Positions 1-10,052 of a stretch of DNA of 45,984 bases are shown here, in pieces. Numbering within the stretch: position 1 is the first letter of the stretch; each line of letters opens with the position of its first letter. The translations under genes and the position numbers were made by a program. Source of the DNA: Rhizobacter sp. (GTDB taxonomy: Bacteria > Pseudomonadota > Gammaproteobacteria > Burkholderiales > Burkholderiaceae_C); the NCBI GenBank assembly GCA_025355745.1, contig JANXZA010000033.1, forward strand, positions 1-45,984, given 5' to 3'. The notes under the pieces were generated by a model, which worked only from the letters and a program-made list of their open reading frames with translations, was not told the DNA's origin and did no database searches.

Positions 1-17
1 GCCAACGACAAACCGCG

Positions 18-898
18 TTGGAACTGCACTTGATTCATTGCCATGACCCACCCCTGAAGTTGATGAGGCCATCTTCTTCCTCGACTAGCTCATGGCGTGA
101 GCTACACCGGGCTGGGCTGAGGAATGTCGCGAATCAGGACCTGTATTGCCGCATGCTTCCGGTCTTCAAGGCGGCGGGTGCGCGCGTCGTGGCGCCCGAC
201 CGGTTGGGCTTCGGCACGAGCCACAAACCGGTAGACGCCGCGACCCACACCTTCACCTTCCACCGCGAAATACTGTGCCGTCTGGTGCAGCGTCTGGACC
301 TTCGCAACATCGTGCTGGTGGTGCAGGACTGGGGCGGCCTGCTGGGCCCGACCTTGCCGATGCAGGCGCCCGAGCGCTACGCCGGCCTGCAGGTGATGAA
401 CACTGCGTTTGCGACCGGCGACATGCCGCTCGGTCAGGGCTTTCTGGACTGGCGCGCGTTCAGCAACAAGAACCCGGATCTGGCGGTGGGCAAGCGTGCT
501 GGCGCGCTTGTGTCCGCAGCTGACGCCGGCGGAAGCGGCGGCCTGCGACGCGCCTTTCCCGGACGCCAGCTACAAGGCCGGCGTCCGACGCTTCCCGAAC
601 TGGTCCCCGACCATCCGGATGCCGATGGTGCCGCGCTGTCGCGCGCCGCCCGCAGGTAGTTTCGCACCCAGTGGCAAGGGCGCAGCTGCATGGCGGTCGG
701 CATGAAGGACCCGGTGCTTGGTCCATCCGAGATGCGCCATGTGCGCTCGCAGGTCAGCAACTGCCCGCTGCCGTTCGAGGTCGACAAGGGAGGACCTTCG
801 TTCAGGAATGGGACGACGAGGTCGCGCGTGCGGCTTTGAAGGTGTGCTGGCCAGGCGGCGCGCCCGCAGCTTCAGCCCCCTGCGGCGGCGCGGGCTGA
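18..898 (+). pseudogene. Haloalkane dehalogenase remnant (frameshifted)
   Basis: Pieces of an alpha/beta-hydrolase of the haloalkane dehalogenase family are spread over changing frames. The first stretch (from about base 138 to 495) reads RVVAPDRLGFG and then VVQDWGG, where the Asp is the family's nucleophile. Near 490-497 the homology moves to another frame (LARLCPQLTPAEAAACDAPF). Near 600 it returns to the first frame (ELVPDHPDADGAALSRAAR), runs into a TAG at 657-659, resumes beyond it (MAVGMKDPVLGPSEM) and ends in a third frame (TFVQEWDDEVARAAL) near 800-850. At least three frame changes plus a stop mean no full-length protein can be made. The N-terminal 40 or so residues are not recognisable. 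The family assignment is from remembered family motifs; the frame breaks are seen directly. Confidence 0.8.
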
Positions 899-900
899 AG
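870..900. terminator. Inverted repeat, possible terminator
   Basis: A perfect 9-base inverted repeat, CTTCAGCCC (870-878) and GGGCTGAAG (892-900), flanks a GC-rich 13-base loop. It lies between the dehalogenase remnant (plus strand) and the convergent exported-protein gene. No T-run follows on either strand, so termination is only a guess. Confidence 0.4.
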
Positions 901-934
901 TCGACGCGTGCTGAGCGTTGCTGCGCTGGCCAGC

Positions 935-1480
935 TCACGGGCAGTGCACGGCTGGATTCCAGTCGTTGAAGATGCCGTCCCGGTTGTGTTCCCAGACCCA
1001 CAAGTGCAGCTCGTAGAAGGTCGGCACGCCGTAGCGATTCGGGCTGCGCACCAAGTGGAACGGGTGGTTGAACAGCACCGGCGGCTGCGCGTTCTGCGCG
1101 TCCCACGCGGCCTGAAACACGATGTATTCGACGCCCAGCAAGTTCAGCTTGCCGTGCCTGGCCCGCTGGTACATCAGCGCCGCCGGGCGCAGCGGATCGA
1201 GCACCGTGCCGGTGAGCGCCCCATTCAGATAGTGAATGCCCATCCCACCCTGACCGGGCTCGGACACGCAGTCACCGGACAGGTCTGGAAACTTCACGTA
1301 GTGGGCTCGGATCGCCTCCTCCACGTCCATGAACGGCGCCGTGGCGCGCCGCACTTCGTTGATCAGTGCGTGAACCTTTTCGCTCGAATCGTGCGCGTCG
1401 CCGTGTCCGAAAGCCTGCGTCTGCGCGGTCAACAGCAATGCCAGCGCGCAGGCAGCGAGCGTCTTGACGGATGACTTCAT
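935..1480 (-). CDS. Exported protein of unknown function
   Basis: This 181-residue protein starts with a clear Sec signal peptide (MKSSVKTLAACALALLL, probable cleavage after TQTQA-type residues near 23). The mature part has no motif I recognise with certainty. It is rich in His, Trp and Tyr towards the end (HLWVWEHNRDGIF, NPAVHC) and contains GMGIHYLN and NPFHLV-like segments. It lies 18 bases downstream of the DUF4242 gene on the same strand, so the two are probably co-transcribed. The chosen ATG is the only one that gives a signal peptide. Confidence 0.7.
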   Translation of the reverse strand: MKSSVKTLAACALALLLTAQTQAFGHGDAHDSSEKVHALINEVRRATAPFMDVEEAIRAHYVKFPDLSGDCVSEPGQGGMGIHYLNGALTGTVLDPLRPAALMYQRARHGKLNLLGVEYIVFQAAWDAQNAQPPVLFNHPFHLVRSPNRYGVPTFYELHLWVWEHNRDGIFNDWNPAVHCP

Positions 1481-1498
1481 GATGGGTCTCCAGAGTGT

Positions 1499-1774
1499 TC
1501 AGGGCTGATAGAAATAGGGATCGAGCACGCTCACCTCGGTAATGCGGTCTACCGGCAAACCGTTGCGGTCGGCGACCTTGCGGATCGCCTCGGGCGTCGG
1601 CGCGTCGTAGATGCAGAAGGTTCCCTTGCGGTCGGGCGTCACATAGGAGTGGACCCAGGTCACGCCGTGCTCAGCGTTGTTGGCGACGACCCCGGCGACG
1701 GCCTTGCGACCCTCCTCGTTCATCGGGATCGACAGACCGTCGGGGAAGCTGCGTTCGATCAGGTAGCGGGGCAT
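1499..1774 (-). CDS. DUF4242 family protein
   Basis: A 91-residue protein beginning MPRYLIERSFPDGL and containing VTWVHSYVTPDRKGTFCIYDAP, the pattern of the DUF4242 family (small ferredoxin-like fold proteins, some reported to bind nickel). An ATG exists 27 codons upstream, but that extension is Arg-rich and does not resemble the family, so the internal ATG at 1774 is preferred. It lies 87 bases downstream of the broken LuxR-type regulator, in the same direction, and is followed by the exported protein gene. Its role is unknown. Confidence 0.75.
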   Translation of the reverse strand: MPRYLIERSFPDGLSIPMNEEGRKAVAGVVANNAEHGVTWVHSYVTPDRKGTFCIYDAPTPEAIRKVADRNGLPVDRITEVSVLDPYFYQP

Positions 1775-1861
1775 GGCGGCGTTCCTTGTGCAGATCGACG
1801 GCACGGCGCCGTCGACGACGAGGATGAGCGCGGTGGCTTGCCGCCGCCTCGGCAAACCTGC

Positions 1862-4473
1862 CTACTTTGGCGTCGGCGCTTGCCCAGGTTGCCCTGCAGC
1901 CGCCTCGAGGCCGGCGCGCTGTGCCGCCTGGATCGCGGCCACACGCGAGTCGACACCGAGCTTGGCGAATACCGCAGCGAGGTGGTGGTCGACGGTGCGC
2001 ACCGAGCGCGACAGGCGCTGCGCGATCTCGGCATTGCGCAGCCCCTTGCACAGCAGCTGCAAGACCTGCAGTTCGCGCGCCGTCAGGCTGAAAGGATGTT
2101 CCCGCGTAGCGCTGCGCGGCCCGCGCACGAGACCGCGCACACCGGCCGCGTGCAGGCACTGGCGCAAGGCGTCGGCGGCGGGCCGGGCGCCCAGACGTTC
2201 GAAGATGGACAGCGCCGCGCGCTGGCTGTCGGCGTCGCCATCGGCCAGCGCGCGTGCCTCCTCAAAGGGGCAAGCCAGTTCGTGCCAGGCCGACGCCGCC
2301 TCGCGCCATCGGCCGGCGATCTGCAGCGCGTAAGGCACGGCAGCGTAGTCGGGCAGCTCGACCGCTGCGCCCGCGCGCCACAGCCACCAACTCATTTCGC
2401 CGACCAACCAGGCATGGCGGTGCGCGGTGGCACGCCCAAGTTCGGCCTGCGCCTCGTCGATGCAGCGCGCCGGGTCGCCTTCGAGCCACGCGGCTTCCGC
2501 GCGAACGGCGCGCACCGGCGCCAGGTAATTCAAGTGTCCCGAACCGACTGCCAGGCGAAGTGCTTCGTCGAGCGCGCCCCAGACGCCGGCATCGCCCCGC
2601 CTGGCCCGCAGCCGGCCTAGCGCAAGGTGCGCATTGAGCAGGCCCATCCTCGATTCGAGTCCGCTGTCCAGCACGCGATTGGCCAACTCGCCCGCGTCGT
2701 TCCAGCGGCCGAGGTGGAGCCAGCACACGGCCAGCGAACTTTGTGCAATCGCGGCGTCCATCTGCAGCTCGTCGGCAATCGCGATGGCATCGGCGAGGTG
2801 GCCTTCGGCCCGCGCGAACTGGTGCCTCCCGATCGCCAGCTCGCCGAGGTTGATCTGGGCACTGAACACCTGCGAGCCGCGTCCGGCGGCGCGCGCGAGC
2901 TAACGGCTGCGCTCGAGCAGCGCGCAGCCGGCTTCGTGGTCGCTCATCGCCAGCGCGGTGCCCTGCGAATTGAGTGCCGAGGCAATCGTCTCGACATCGC
3001 CAAAGCCTTCTGCCAATGCAATGGCCTGCTCGCTGGCGCGGATCGCCTCTTCCTCCTTGCTGCGCAGCATGCTGAGGTGGGCCTGGGTGCGCCAGGCACA
3101 GGCGAGCTCGCGGCACGGTGGCAGCGGCCGCAGCAGGTCGAAGGCGCGTTGCAGCGCGTCGTCGGCCTCGGCGTTGCGGCCGACATCGACGAGCAGATTG
3201 GTCAGCCTGCACAGGTTCTCGGCCTGCCGGGCGACATCGCCCAACTGCTGTCGCAGCTCGATCACCTTCTGGCGTGCCTCGATGCCGGCGTGTGGCTTGC
3301 CCACGGCGAGACATTCCAGCGCAAACGCCTCGAGCAGCTCGGCGCGCGCTGCCGCCGGCAACGCGTCGGCAAAACGCAAGGCACGCGCGTACTGCGCCTG
3401 TGCCTCGCGGCGCGCGCCGACCGCCGCAGCCTGGCGTGCCGCGCGCGGGGCGAACTCGAGCGCGGCGTCGCGGTCCTGTGCGGCCTCGGCGTGGTGCGCC
3501 AAGCGTGCGAAGTCGATGCCGGGCGCCGCGCGCAGCGTCTGCAGCGTGCGCCGGTGCAAGGTCTGTCGACGCGTTGCCGAAAGCGATTCGAGCACCGCCC
3601 TGCGCGCGAGTTCGTGACGGAATTCAAGCGTCGCGCCGACCTCGCGCAGCACCCCGGCGGCGAGGCACTGCTCGATCATCGTGGCGTCGGAATCGACCAC
3701 CGCCGCGAGCAGCGCAAGCTCGATGCGAAGCCCCATGACCGCGGCGGCTTCAAGCACTTCGCGGGCCGGCGCTGGCAGGCGCGCGGCGCGCGCAAGCACG
3801 GCGTCGCGCACCGTCGGCGGTACGCCGGCGGCGTCGCCGAGCGCGAGCAACTCGGTCGCGAAGAAGGGGTTGCCGCCACTGACCCGGTAAACGACCGCCG
3901 CGTCGATCGCGAGCGTTCCGACCAGTTCGCGCACGGCGTCGGGCGACAGCGGCGCCAGGCCGATGCGCACCGCACCGGGCAAGGCACCGAGCACGCGCCG
4001 CAGCGGGTGCGTCGTGCCGACTTCGTCGTCGCGGTAGGTGACCAGCAGCAGGGTGTGGGTGCGCTCGATGCGGCGGCCGAGGTAGGCGAGCAGGTCGAGC
4101 GTGGCCTCGTCGGCCCAGTGCAGATCCTCGAACACGACGCAGTGCGCCTCACGCCCGAGGGCGTCGAGCACAGCCGCGAAGATTTCAAGGCGCCCGGCGT
4201 CGCGGGTGAGTGCGGTGCGCACGCCGACGCCCATGCCCCCGGCCATGTCACGCAGGGGCCCAGGGGCTGCGGCGTGTGCAGCGGATCGCAAGCGCCCCAG
4301 AGCGGCCGCGCGGCGCAGGAAGAAGCGGATTGCGTGAACACGCGCAACAGCGAGGTCTTGCCGATGCCGGCCTCGCCGCTGACGAATGCAACCCGTCCCG
4401 AACCCGACTGCACCTGCTCAAGCAGTTGCGACAGCCGGTCCAGCGCGTCGCGTCGTTCAAGCAGCGTGAACAT
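1862..4473 (-). pseudogene. Broken LuxR-family AAA ATPase regulator (LAL/MalT type)
   Basis: The parts of a roughly 870-residue regulator are all present. There is an N-terminal ATPase with Walker A GEAGIGKTS near residue 33 and a FEDLHWADEATLDLL Walker B region, then a long helical repeat middle, then a C-terminal LuxR helix-turn-helix (LTARELQVLQLLCKGLRNAEIA, positions about 1920-2080). Two lesions break it. A one-base shift sits in the run at 4255-4261: adding one C to the minus-strand C-run restores the frame LGPLRDMAGG. An in-frame TAG sits at 2900-2902, between LLERSR and LARAAG, with the same frame continuing on both sides. The start at 4473 begins MFTLLERRDALDRL. The homopolymer shift could be a sequencing error; the amber codon is harder to explain that way. 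Confidence 0.85.
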
Positions 4474-4686
4474 GCGTTGGATTCTGGGCAACTTTGTGCC
4501 CGGCGGCTGCGACGCAGTCAGGCCTCTCGCCAGCGGCTCATCGCGGGTCTTGCTGGGGGCCGGACGTGGTGACCGGAACCGGCCGCTCGATGGCATCCTT
4601 GTCAATGTCGTCACATCCACCGATCGAAACCAATTGCCCCGTGACCACGCCCCGATGCTTTGCCGACCTGCTCTTCGAAGCCACCG

Positions 4687-7272
4687 CTATCGGCTGGGCA
4701 TGTCAGCAACGTCCGGCCCGGACGGCACCCGCCGCAATGCCGTGATCACCGCGCGCAACCGCTGTGCGTACGCCGCGCCAGGAACGCCTTGGCGCAATGC
4801 AGCGGCAAGCCATTGAGTACGCTGAGTTTCAGGGTTAGCCTCGTGAGCGGCGCGGCCTTCAAGTGCCTCCTTCAGCGCCCGCAGCTTCAAACCGCGCCGC
4901 GCCGCTTGCAGCTCGGGGGTGGCCGGCAGGTTCAGCGCGGCTTCCAGTTGCAGCAGCAGGTCTTCCATTGCCGATTCGGTCAGCGGGCCGGGCGCCACCG
5001 GCTGCGACCAGCGTTGATCGAGCGCCTGCTGCCAGGCCACTGGCAAGGCGTCGAGCGACGCCCAGCGGTCGGTGAGATCGGGCCCGCCCGGCGCCGCTGC
5101 TTCGCGCTCGTCGCACAGCCCGAGCCTGGCCGCCAACGTGTCGCAGCGGGCTTGCCAGCGGCGCCGTTCGCGGTGCTCAAGCGCCTGCACCACGGCGGCG
5201 CGAGCGCTTCGAAACCGAGCGTCGATCGAGCCGGCTGCGGCGCCCGGCAATTCCATCGGCTGACGCCAGGCGCGGTCGATTTCACCGAGCGTGCGCCACA
5301 CGTCGTCAGCCCCGGCATCGGCAGCGGCAGCGCTGGCTGACAGCCGCGCCAGCAGCGCCTCACGCGCCGCCAGGTTGGCCGCGAGCTCGACGTCGCGGGC
5401 GTTGAATGCGGCTTCACGCTGCGCGAACGCGGCATCGGTGGCCGCTTTGAAGCGGGCCCACAGTGCGCCCTCCGCCGCGCGGGCCAGCGGCAGCCTGCGG
5501 GCCTGGTGTTGCCACTCGGCTTGCAACTCGCGCACACGCGGCGCGGCGTCGCGCAGCGCGGGGTTGCGCACCACGTCGGCAGCCAACACATCGGCGCGAA
5601 CGATCAACTGCTCGCGCAGCGCCTCGGCCTCGCGCCGCGCTTCGCGCAGCGGCGCCTCGATGCGTTCCAGGCTCGCGTGCTGGCGCTGCGCCAGCGCGGC
5701 TCTGGCGCCGGCCGGCACGGTGTGCTCGACCGGGCCAAGCTGGCGCCACGCGAGCTGGAAGTCGCCGAGTGCCCGCAGCCGTTCTTTCCAGTCCGGCGGG
5801 ATGGCTTCGGCGGGTGTCGCGTCCGGCCCCATGTCCGACGTGGCCGCCGGAGCCGGCACGGCATCGAGCGCGTCGAGCAGCGCCTGGCGCGCACGCAGGT
5901 TGTCGTGGCGCGCCGCCTTCAACAGCACCTGTTGCGCCGCGACGGGTGCGTGCGCGGTCTGCAAGGCCGCGTCGAAGCGCTGCCAGCGTGACGGGTCGAC
6001 AGTGGCTCCGGCGCGGCCGGTCTCGCCCCAGCGCAGGCGCAGCGCCTGAATGCTCGCGGCATGCGTCTTGAGGTGCAGCTTCGGTGCGGCGCTGGCCTGG
6101 GAATCGGCGGCCGCCAGCGTGAGTGCGGCCAGTGCGTCGGCTTGCGCCAACAGCGCATCGATCGCCTGGGCGCCGCCCCACTGCTGCCAGTCGCGCAGCC
6201 GCGCCTGTTCAATGTGCAAGGCCTGGCGACGCGCGCGCGTGCTGTCGCTCAGGGTGGCGGCAATGGTGCCGTGCAGCGCGGTGTCGACATCGCGCAGATG
6301 GTGCTGGAGTTCAGCGACGCGGCCGGCGGCCAGCGCGGCCTCGGCGCGGTTCATCAGGTCGTCGATCAGCGCGTCGAATTGCCGGCGTTGTTCGGGGCTG
6401 TTGGTCAACGCGGGCCGGGTCGGCGCCGCCGTGATCGCTGCGGGCTCGGCCGCAGCCGTGTCCAACGCCATCGCCATCGCCACCGCCTGCGCCGCAAGCG
6501 CACTCTGGTGGGCTTCGGCAGCGCGGGTGGCGGCTTGCTGCGCCGCCTCGATCGCGGCCTGCAAGGCCTGATCGAGCGCGGCCGTGGCCGGCACCTCGGG
6601 GCGGGCAGCACGCAGCGCCGCAGCCGCTTCGCAGCGCTGCGCCATGGTGTCGGCATCTTCGGTGGCGCCGGGCTGCAATCCGGCCCGTGCCTGTCCGGCC
6701 TCGATGCGCCAGCGGTGTACCCGCTGCTGCTGTTCGCCCAGCGCCTGCACGGTGGCATCCAGGCGGCCGCGCAGTTCGGTGAAGGCGGCATGTTGGTCCG
6801 CGCTGATCAGGTTCGCGTCGAGCGCCTGCCAATCGCGGTCGAGTGCGACGAGGTGATTCGCAGCCGGCAGTGCCTCGGCGGCCAGGCCGGTGGCGGTGTC
6901 GATCAAGGCGTGCGCGCGAGCGCGGGCCTCGCGCTGCGCCACGGCCGCAACCCACCGCAGCTTGGCGGCGCGGTGGACCCGGCTGTCGTGGCCGCGCAGC
7001 GCGCGCTCGGCCCGCTTCAGCGCGTCTTCGCTGTGCAGCGCGGCGACGGCGGCACTGCGGATGTCGAGCGGCGCCGCCGTTAGCGCGAGCCGCAACAGCG
7101 CGTCGTCATCGCCCTTTGCAGCGGCCAACTGGGCGGCCAACTGGGCGACCCATTCGGCCCGCGCGGCCTCGGCCTGCGGCAGTTGTCTCTCGACCGGCTC
7201 GGGCGCCTGAAGGACAGTGCCAGCGCCTGAAGCTACCAGGCCGCGACGTTTCTTGAAGAGCCAGCTCAGCAT
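4687..7272 (-). CDS. DUF349 domain-containing protein
   Basis: An 861-residue, Ala/Arg-rich, largely helical protein starting MLSWLFKKRRGL. It shows repeated DUF349-like units in its middle and C-terminal half, for example around WKERLRALGDFQLAWRQLGPVE and ELQAEWQHQARRLPLARAAEGALWARFKAATDAAF. An early stretch (about residues 60-110) resembles HEAT-like repeats. Proteins of this family in betaproteobacteria are of unknown function and are predicted cytosolic. A start 40 codons upstream is open but gives a Pro/Arg-rich lead-in, so the ATG at 7272 is preferred. It reads in the same direction as mxaL, 127 bases downstream of it, and is probably unrelated to methanol oxidation. Confidence 0.8.
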   Translation of the reverse strand: MLSWLFKKRRGLVASGAGTVLQAPEPVERQLPQAEAARAEWVAQLAAQLAAAKGDDDALLRLALTAAPLDIRSAAVAALHSEDALKRAERALRGHDSRVHRAAKLRWVAAVAQREARARAHALIDTATGLAAEALPAANHLVALDRDWQALDANLISADQHAAFTELRGRLDATVQALGEQQQRVHRWRIEAGQARAGLQPGATEDADTMAQRCEAAAALRAARPEVPATAALDQALQAAIEAAQQAATRAAEAHQSALAAQAVAMAMALDTAAAEPAAITAAPTRPALTNSPEQRRQFDALIDDLMNRAEAALAAGRVAELQHHLRDVDTALHGTIAATLSDSTRARRQALHIEQARLRDWQQWGGAQAIDALLAQADALAALTLAAADSQASAAPKLHLKTHAASIQALRLRWGETGRAGATVDPSRWQRFDAALQTAHAPVAAQQVLLKAARHDNLRARQALLDALDAVPAPAATSDMGPDATPAEAIPPDWKERLRALGDFQLAWRQLGPVEHTVPAGARAALAQRQHASLERIEAPLREARREAEALREQLIVRADVLAADVVRNPALRDAAPRVRELQAEWQHQARRLPLARAAEGALWARFKAATDAAFAQREAAFNARDVELAANLAAREALLARLSASAAAADAGADDVWRTLGEIDRAWRQPMELPGAAAGSIDARFRSARAAVVQALEHRERRRWQARCDTLAARLGLCDEREAAAPGGPDLTDRWASLDALPVAWQQALDQRWSQPVAPGPLTESAMEDLLLQLEAALNLPATPELQAARRGLKLRALKEALEGRAAHEANPETQRTQWLAAALRQGVPGAAYAQRLRAVITALRRVPSGPDVADMPSR

Positions 7273-7399
7273 CGGATGGGGGTTCGAAGGATGGGGGGAA
7301 AAGCGGGGGCGGCGAAGCCGCGAGCCGCAGTGTAGATGCCGCCAACATGGACACACGGGGACCCACGCCGCGCGCCCCGACCCGACGGCCACCGGCTCG

Positions 7400-8428
7400 T
7401 CAGCGGCGCAGCGTGAGGCCTCGCAACAGCGGCTTCACGCAGCGCGCGAGCAGCAGGCAGAGCGCCAGACCGGCCAGCGCAAAGCGACCCTCGACGCGCA
7501 CCGCCGTGGCCCGCGCCAGCGCTGCCGACGACATCGCCGCCGCCAGCCCCGGCGCCGTTTCCAGCCGATGGAACGCCATGCCCTGCTCGCCGGCAAGCAG
7601 GCGCAAATAACCTTCGCGCAGCGCCGAAAGATGTTCCGCACCGGGCACCGCACCGAGCGCCGGCGCGGCATCGGCGGCACGGTCATCGACCAGGGCTTCG
7701 TTGCCGACACTGGCACCGCGCCCCTGGCTGCGCGGATCCGTCTGCATGACTTCGTCGGCGCGCCAGAAGCCGAGTGGCCGGCCTTGCGGATCGGTCTTCG
7801 GAATCGGCGACGGCAGCAGATCGCCGACGCCCACGATCAGCCCCGCCACCTCGCCCGGCTTGTCGTCAAAGGCCGGGCGGTAGCGCGGGTTCAGTGGCGG
7901 CGCCTCCTGGCCGTCGGTGATGAAGACCAGCGACGGCGTGCCCGGCAACTGCTTGGCAATGCCGATGCCGCTGTGCACGCCTTTCGCGATCTCGCTGTTG
8001 CCGGCCCAGGCCATGCGCGTGTCGATCTGCGCCAGCGTCGAGCGCAGTTCGCGCAGGTTGGCGCAGACCTCGACCGGCGCCAGCAGCAGGTACGAGCGGT
8101 ACTCGGTGAAGATGGCCCAGCCGAGCTTCGAGCCGCAAGGCAGTTGCAGCAGCGACTCGCGCAAGGCGTGCTTCGCGAACGCCAGGCGCGAGACCGGTTT
8201 GCCGTCCAGCTGCGTGTCGGTCACGTTCATGCTCTGGGTCACATCGAGCACCACCACATGCTCGAAGCGCGGGCGCATCAGACTAACGCCGGGGTTCAGG
8301 AAGCTCGCAGCCAGCGCGAGTGCGGCGGCGACCAGCAGCCAGCGGTCGGCGTGCGCGCGGAATGAGGCTCGCACCGATGTGTACAGTGAAGCACGCAGCG
8401 CGGCCCGTACCCGCGACCATCCCCTCAT
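7400..8428 (-). CDS. mxaL: MxaL, von Willebrand A domain protein
   Basis: A 342-residue membrane-anchored vWA protein. An N-terminal hydrophobic segment (WLLVAAALALAASFL, about residues 30-44) is followed by the metal-site motif DVTQSMN (DxTxS), then SLVFITDGQEAPP typical of vWA domains, and a C-terminal hydrophobic helix (FALAGLALCLLL). Its ATG overlaps the mxaK stop (ATGA at 8425-8428). In methylotrophs MxaL belongs with MxaA, MxaC, MxaK and MxaS to the set needed to mature (metal-load) methanol dehydrogenase. It is the last gene of the mxaRSACKL block here. The name rests on vWA content plus the exact gene order. Confidence 0.83.
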   Translation of the reverse strand: MRGWSRVRAALRASLYTSVRASFRAHADRWLLVAAALALAASFLNPGVSLMRPRFEHVVVLDVTQSMNVTDTQLDGKPVSRLAFAKHALRESLLQLPCGSKLGWAIFTEYRSYLLLAPVEVCANLRELRSTLAQIDTRMAWAGNSEIAKGVHSGIGIAKQLPGTPSLVFITDGQEAPPLNPRYRPAFDDKPGEVAGLIVGVGDLLPSPIPKTDPQGRPLGFWRADEVMQTDPRSQGRGASVGNEALVDDRAADAAPALGAVPGAEHLSALREGYLRLLAGEQGMAFHRLETAPGLAAAMSSAALARATAVRVEGRFALAGLALCLLLARCVKPLLRGLTLRR

Positions 8429-8976
8429 GGCAAGCCCGGCGAGTAGCCGCGCATCGTGGTGGCGGCGCGTTCGGCGTCGCGCGGGGACTCGGGCGGCGCG
8501 GCGTCGAGTGCTTCGTCGGGGTCGGGCAGCAGGCGTTGCGCGCGCTCCAGGTTGTAGCGCGCGGCCCAGTGCTGCGGCTCGTCTCGCAGCACGTCGCGGT
8601 ACATCTCTTTGGCGAGCTCGATCAGCGCGATGGCCTGGCCCGGCTGGGCGCCGGCCCGCACCACAAGCGCCTGGCGCAGCAGCAGGTTGGCGCTGTTGTA
8701 GCGCGCCGCCTGGCCGAGCGCCGAGTCGCCCTGCAGCGGGCGGTAGCGTTGCAGCGCCTGCTCGTGCGCACCGCTGGCGGCGGCAGCAAAGGCTTGCGCG
8801 AAGTGCAGTTCGGCCGGCCCATCCTTGCCGTCACCCGCCACGGGGCCTGCGACGATGAGCGCGTTCCAACGCTCTTGCCGCCACAGGTGTGCAGCGTCGA
8901 TCATGGCGCCGATGGCGAGCAGCGCCAGCAGCACCAGCACCGCACGGGTTCGCCTGCGGCTGACGCCGATCGTCAT
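8425..8976 (-). CDS. mxaK: MxaK, methanol dehydrogenase maturation protein
   Basis: A protein of about 183 residues with one N-terminal transmembrane helix (AVLVLLALLAIGAMI) and a periplasmic helical domain of TPR-like character (AQAFAAAASGAHEQALQRY, RYNLERAQRLLPDPDEAL). Its position between mxaC and mxaL identifies it as MxaK. Two starts are possible. The ATG at 8976 has an AAGGAC-like site about 12 bases upstream; an ATG at 9006 would begin only two bases past the mxaC stop and add ten residues. It overlaps mxaL by four bases. Its role in dehydrogenase maturation is known only from mutants of methylotrophs. Confidence 0.8.
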   Translation of the reverse strand: MTIGVSRRRTRAVLVLLALLAIGAMIDAAHLWRQERWNALIVAGPVAGDGKDGPAELHFAQAFAAAASGAHEQALQRYRPLQGDSALGQAARYNSANLLLRQALVVRAGAQPGQAIALIELAKEMYRDVLRDEPQHWAARYNLERAQRLLPDPDEALDAAPPESPRDAERAATTMRGYSPGLP

Positions 8977-9008
8977 GCCCTTCTTTGTGTCCTTCCCGGT
9001 CCCCATCC

Positions 9009-10052
9009 CTATGCCCACCGTCGAATCTCCATCAGGCTGGCGCCCAGCAATAGCAGCACCGCCGCCAGCGCGGCGCCGAAGCACAGCGGCGCCAGCTCGT
9101 GGCGCGGCACGGTGTCGAGGTAGGTGATGGGCAGGTTCTCGAGCTGGTTCACGGCCTCGATGGCTTGCTGCAGCGCGTCGCTGTTGCTGGCTTCGTAAGC
9201 GCGGTATGGCGTGCCCATCGATTCAAAGAAGCGGTGCAGCACGTACTCGGGCACGGTGTCGGCGTTCTCCGGCGCCTCGCCGGTTTCGAGCTTAAGCCCC
9301 GGGCTGTTGCCGGAACGCAGGTAGAGCCAGTAGATCGCGACGCGCTGCTTGCGCACCTGATAGGCAATGCGCTCGCGGGTGTCGTCATCGAGCCGGTCGC
9401 CGCCGTCGGACACCAGCATCACGATGCGCGAGCCGGTGTACGGCCGGTCGTCGAACGACGCCAGCGCCGCTTCAAGCGCCAGGCCGATGTTGGTTTCCGA
9501 CAGCCCGCGGCCGATGTTGCCGGCGGCGATGGCGGCCTGGATCACGGCTTCCTTCTGCGTGAATTCGAGCACCCGGATCGGCAAGGTGCTGAAGACGATC
9601 ATGCCGAACAGGTCGCTGGTCCGCTTCGCGGCAAAGTCGGACAACAACTGGCGCGCGACCTTGCCCTTCGAGTTGCGCAGCCGCCCCGGAGACTGGCTGC
9701 TGTAGTAGTCGATCGCCTCGACACCGGTGCCCTTGGGCACCGGGCCGGCCGGGCGTGCGCCGGCGAAGCCTTGATCCATGCTGCGGCTGCGGTCGAGCAC
9801 CAGCACGATCTCGGCGCCCTGGCCAACGCGCTCGACCTCGACCTCGGGCCGGTACGGGCCGGCCAGGCCAATCACCAGTGCAGCGAGCGCCAAGGCGCCG
9901 GCGCCACGCAGCGCGGCCGCGAGTGCGTTCGACAGTCTGTCCGGCGGCATGAAGCCCGGCCAGGCGTGCTCAAGCGGTCGGCCCGGCACCACCCACAGTG
10001 GCAGCAGCGCGAGCGGCAGCAAGGCCAGCCACCACGGCTGGTCGAAGCTCAT
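9009..10052 (-). CDS. mxaC: MxaC, von Willebrand A domain protein
   Basis: A 347-residue protein starting MSFDQPWWLALLPLALLPLW. It has two N-terminal membrane segments (the second around LALAALVIGLAGPY), a vWA domain with the full DRSRSMD (DxSxS) metal site, MLVSDGGDRLDDDTRERI, and a C-terminal helix (FGAALAAVLLLLGASL). This topology matches the BatA/MxaC type. It overlaps mxaA by four bases (ATGA at 10049-10052). With MxaL it forms the pair of vWA subunits in the presumed inner-membrane complex that loads metal into methanol dehydrogenase. Confidence 0.85.
   Translation of the reverse strand: MSFDQPWWLALLPLALLPLWVVPGRPLEHAWPGFMPPDRLSNALAAALRGAGALALAALVIGLAGPYRPEVEVERVGQGAEIVLVLDRSRSMDQGFAGARPAGPVPKGTGVEAIDYYSSQSPGRLRNSKGKVARQLLSDFAAKRTSDLFGMIVFSTLPIRVLEFTQKEAVIQAAIAAGNIGRGLSETNIGLALEAALASFDDRPYTGSRIVMLVSDGGDRLDDDTRERIAYQVRKQRVAIYWLYLRSGNSPGLKLETGEAPENADTVPEYVLHRFFESMGTPYRAYEASNSDALQQAIEAVNQLENLPITYLDTVPRHELAPLCFGAALAAVLLLLGASLMEIRRWA

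Noticed and set aside
2627-4816. 729-codon open frame on the plus strand opposite the LuxR-type regulator
   Set aside because: Low-complexity Arg/Gly/Ala translation without motifs; the minus strand carries clear ATPase and LuxR domains.
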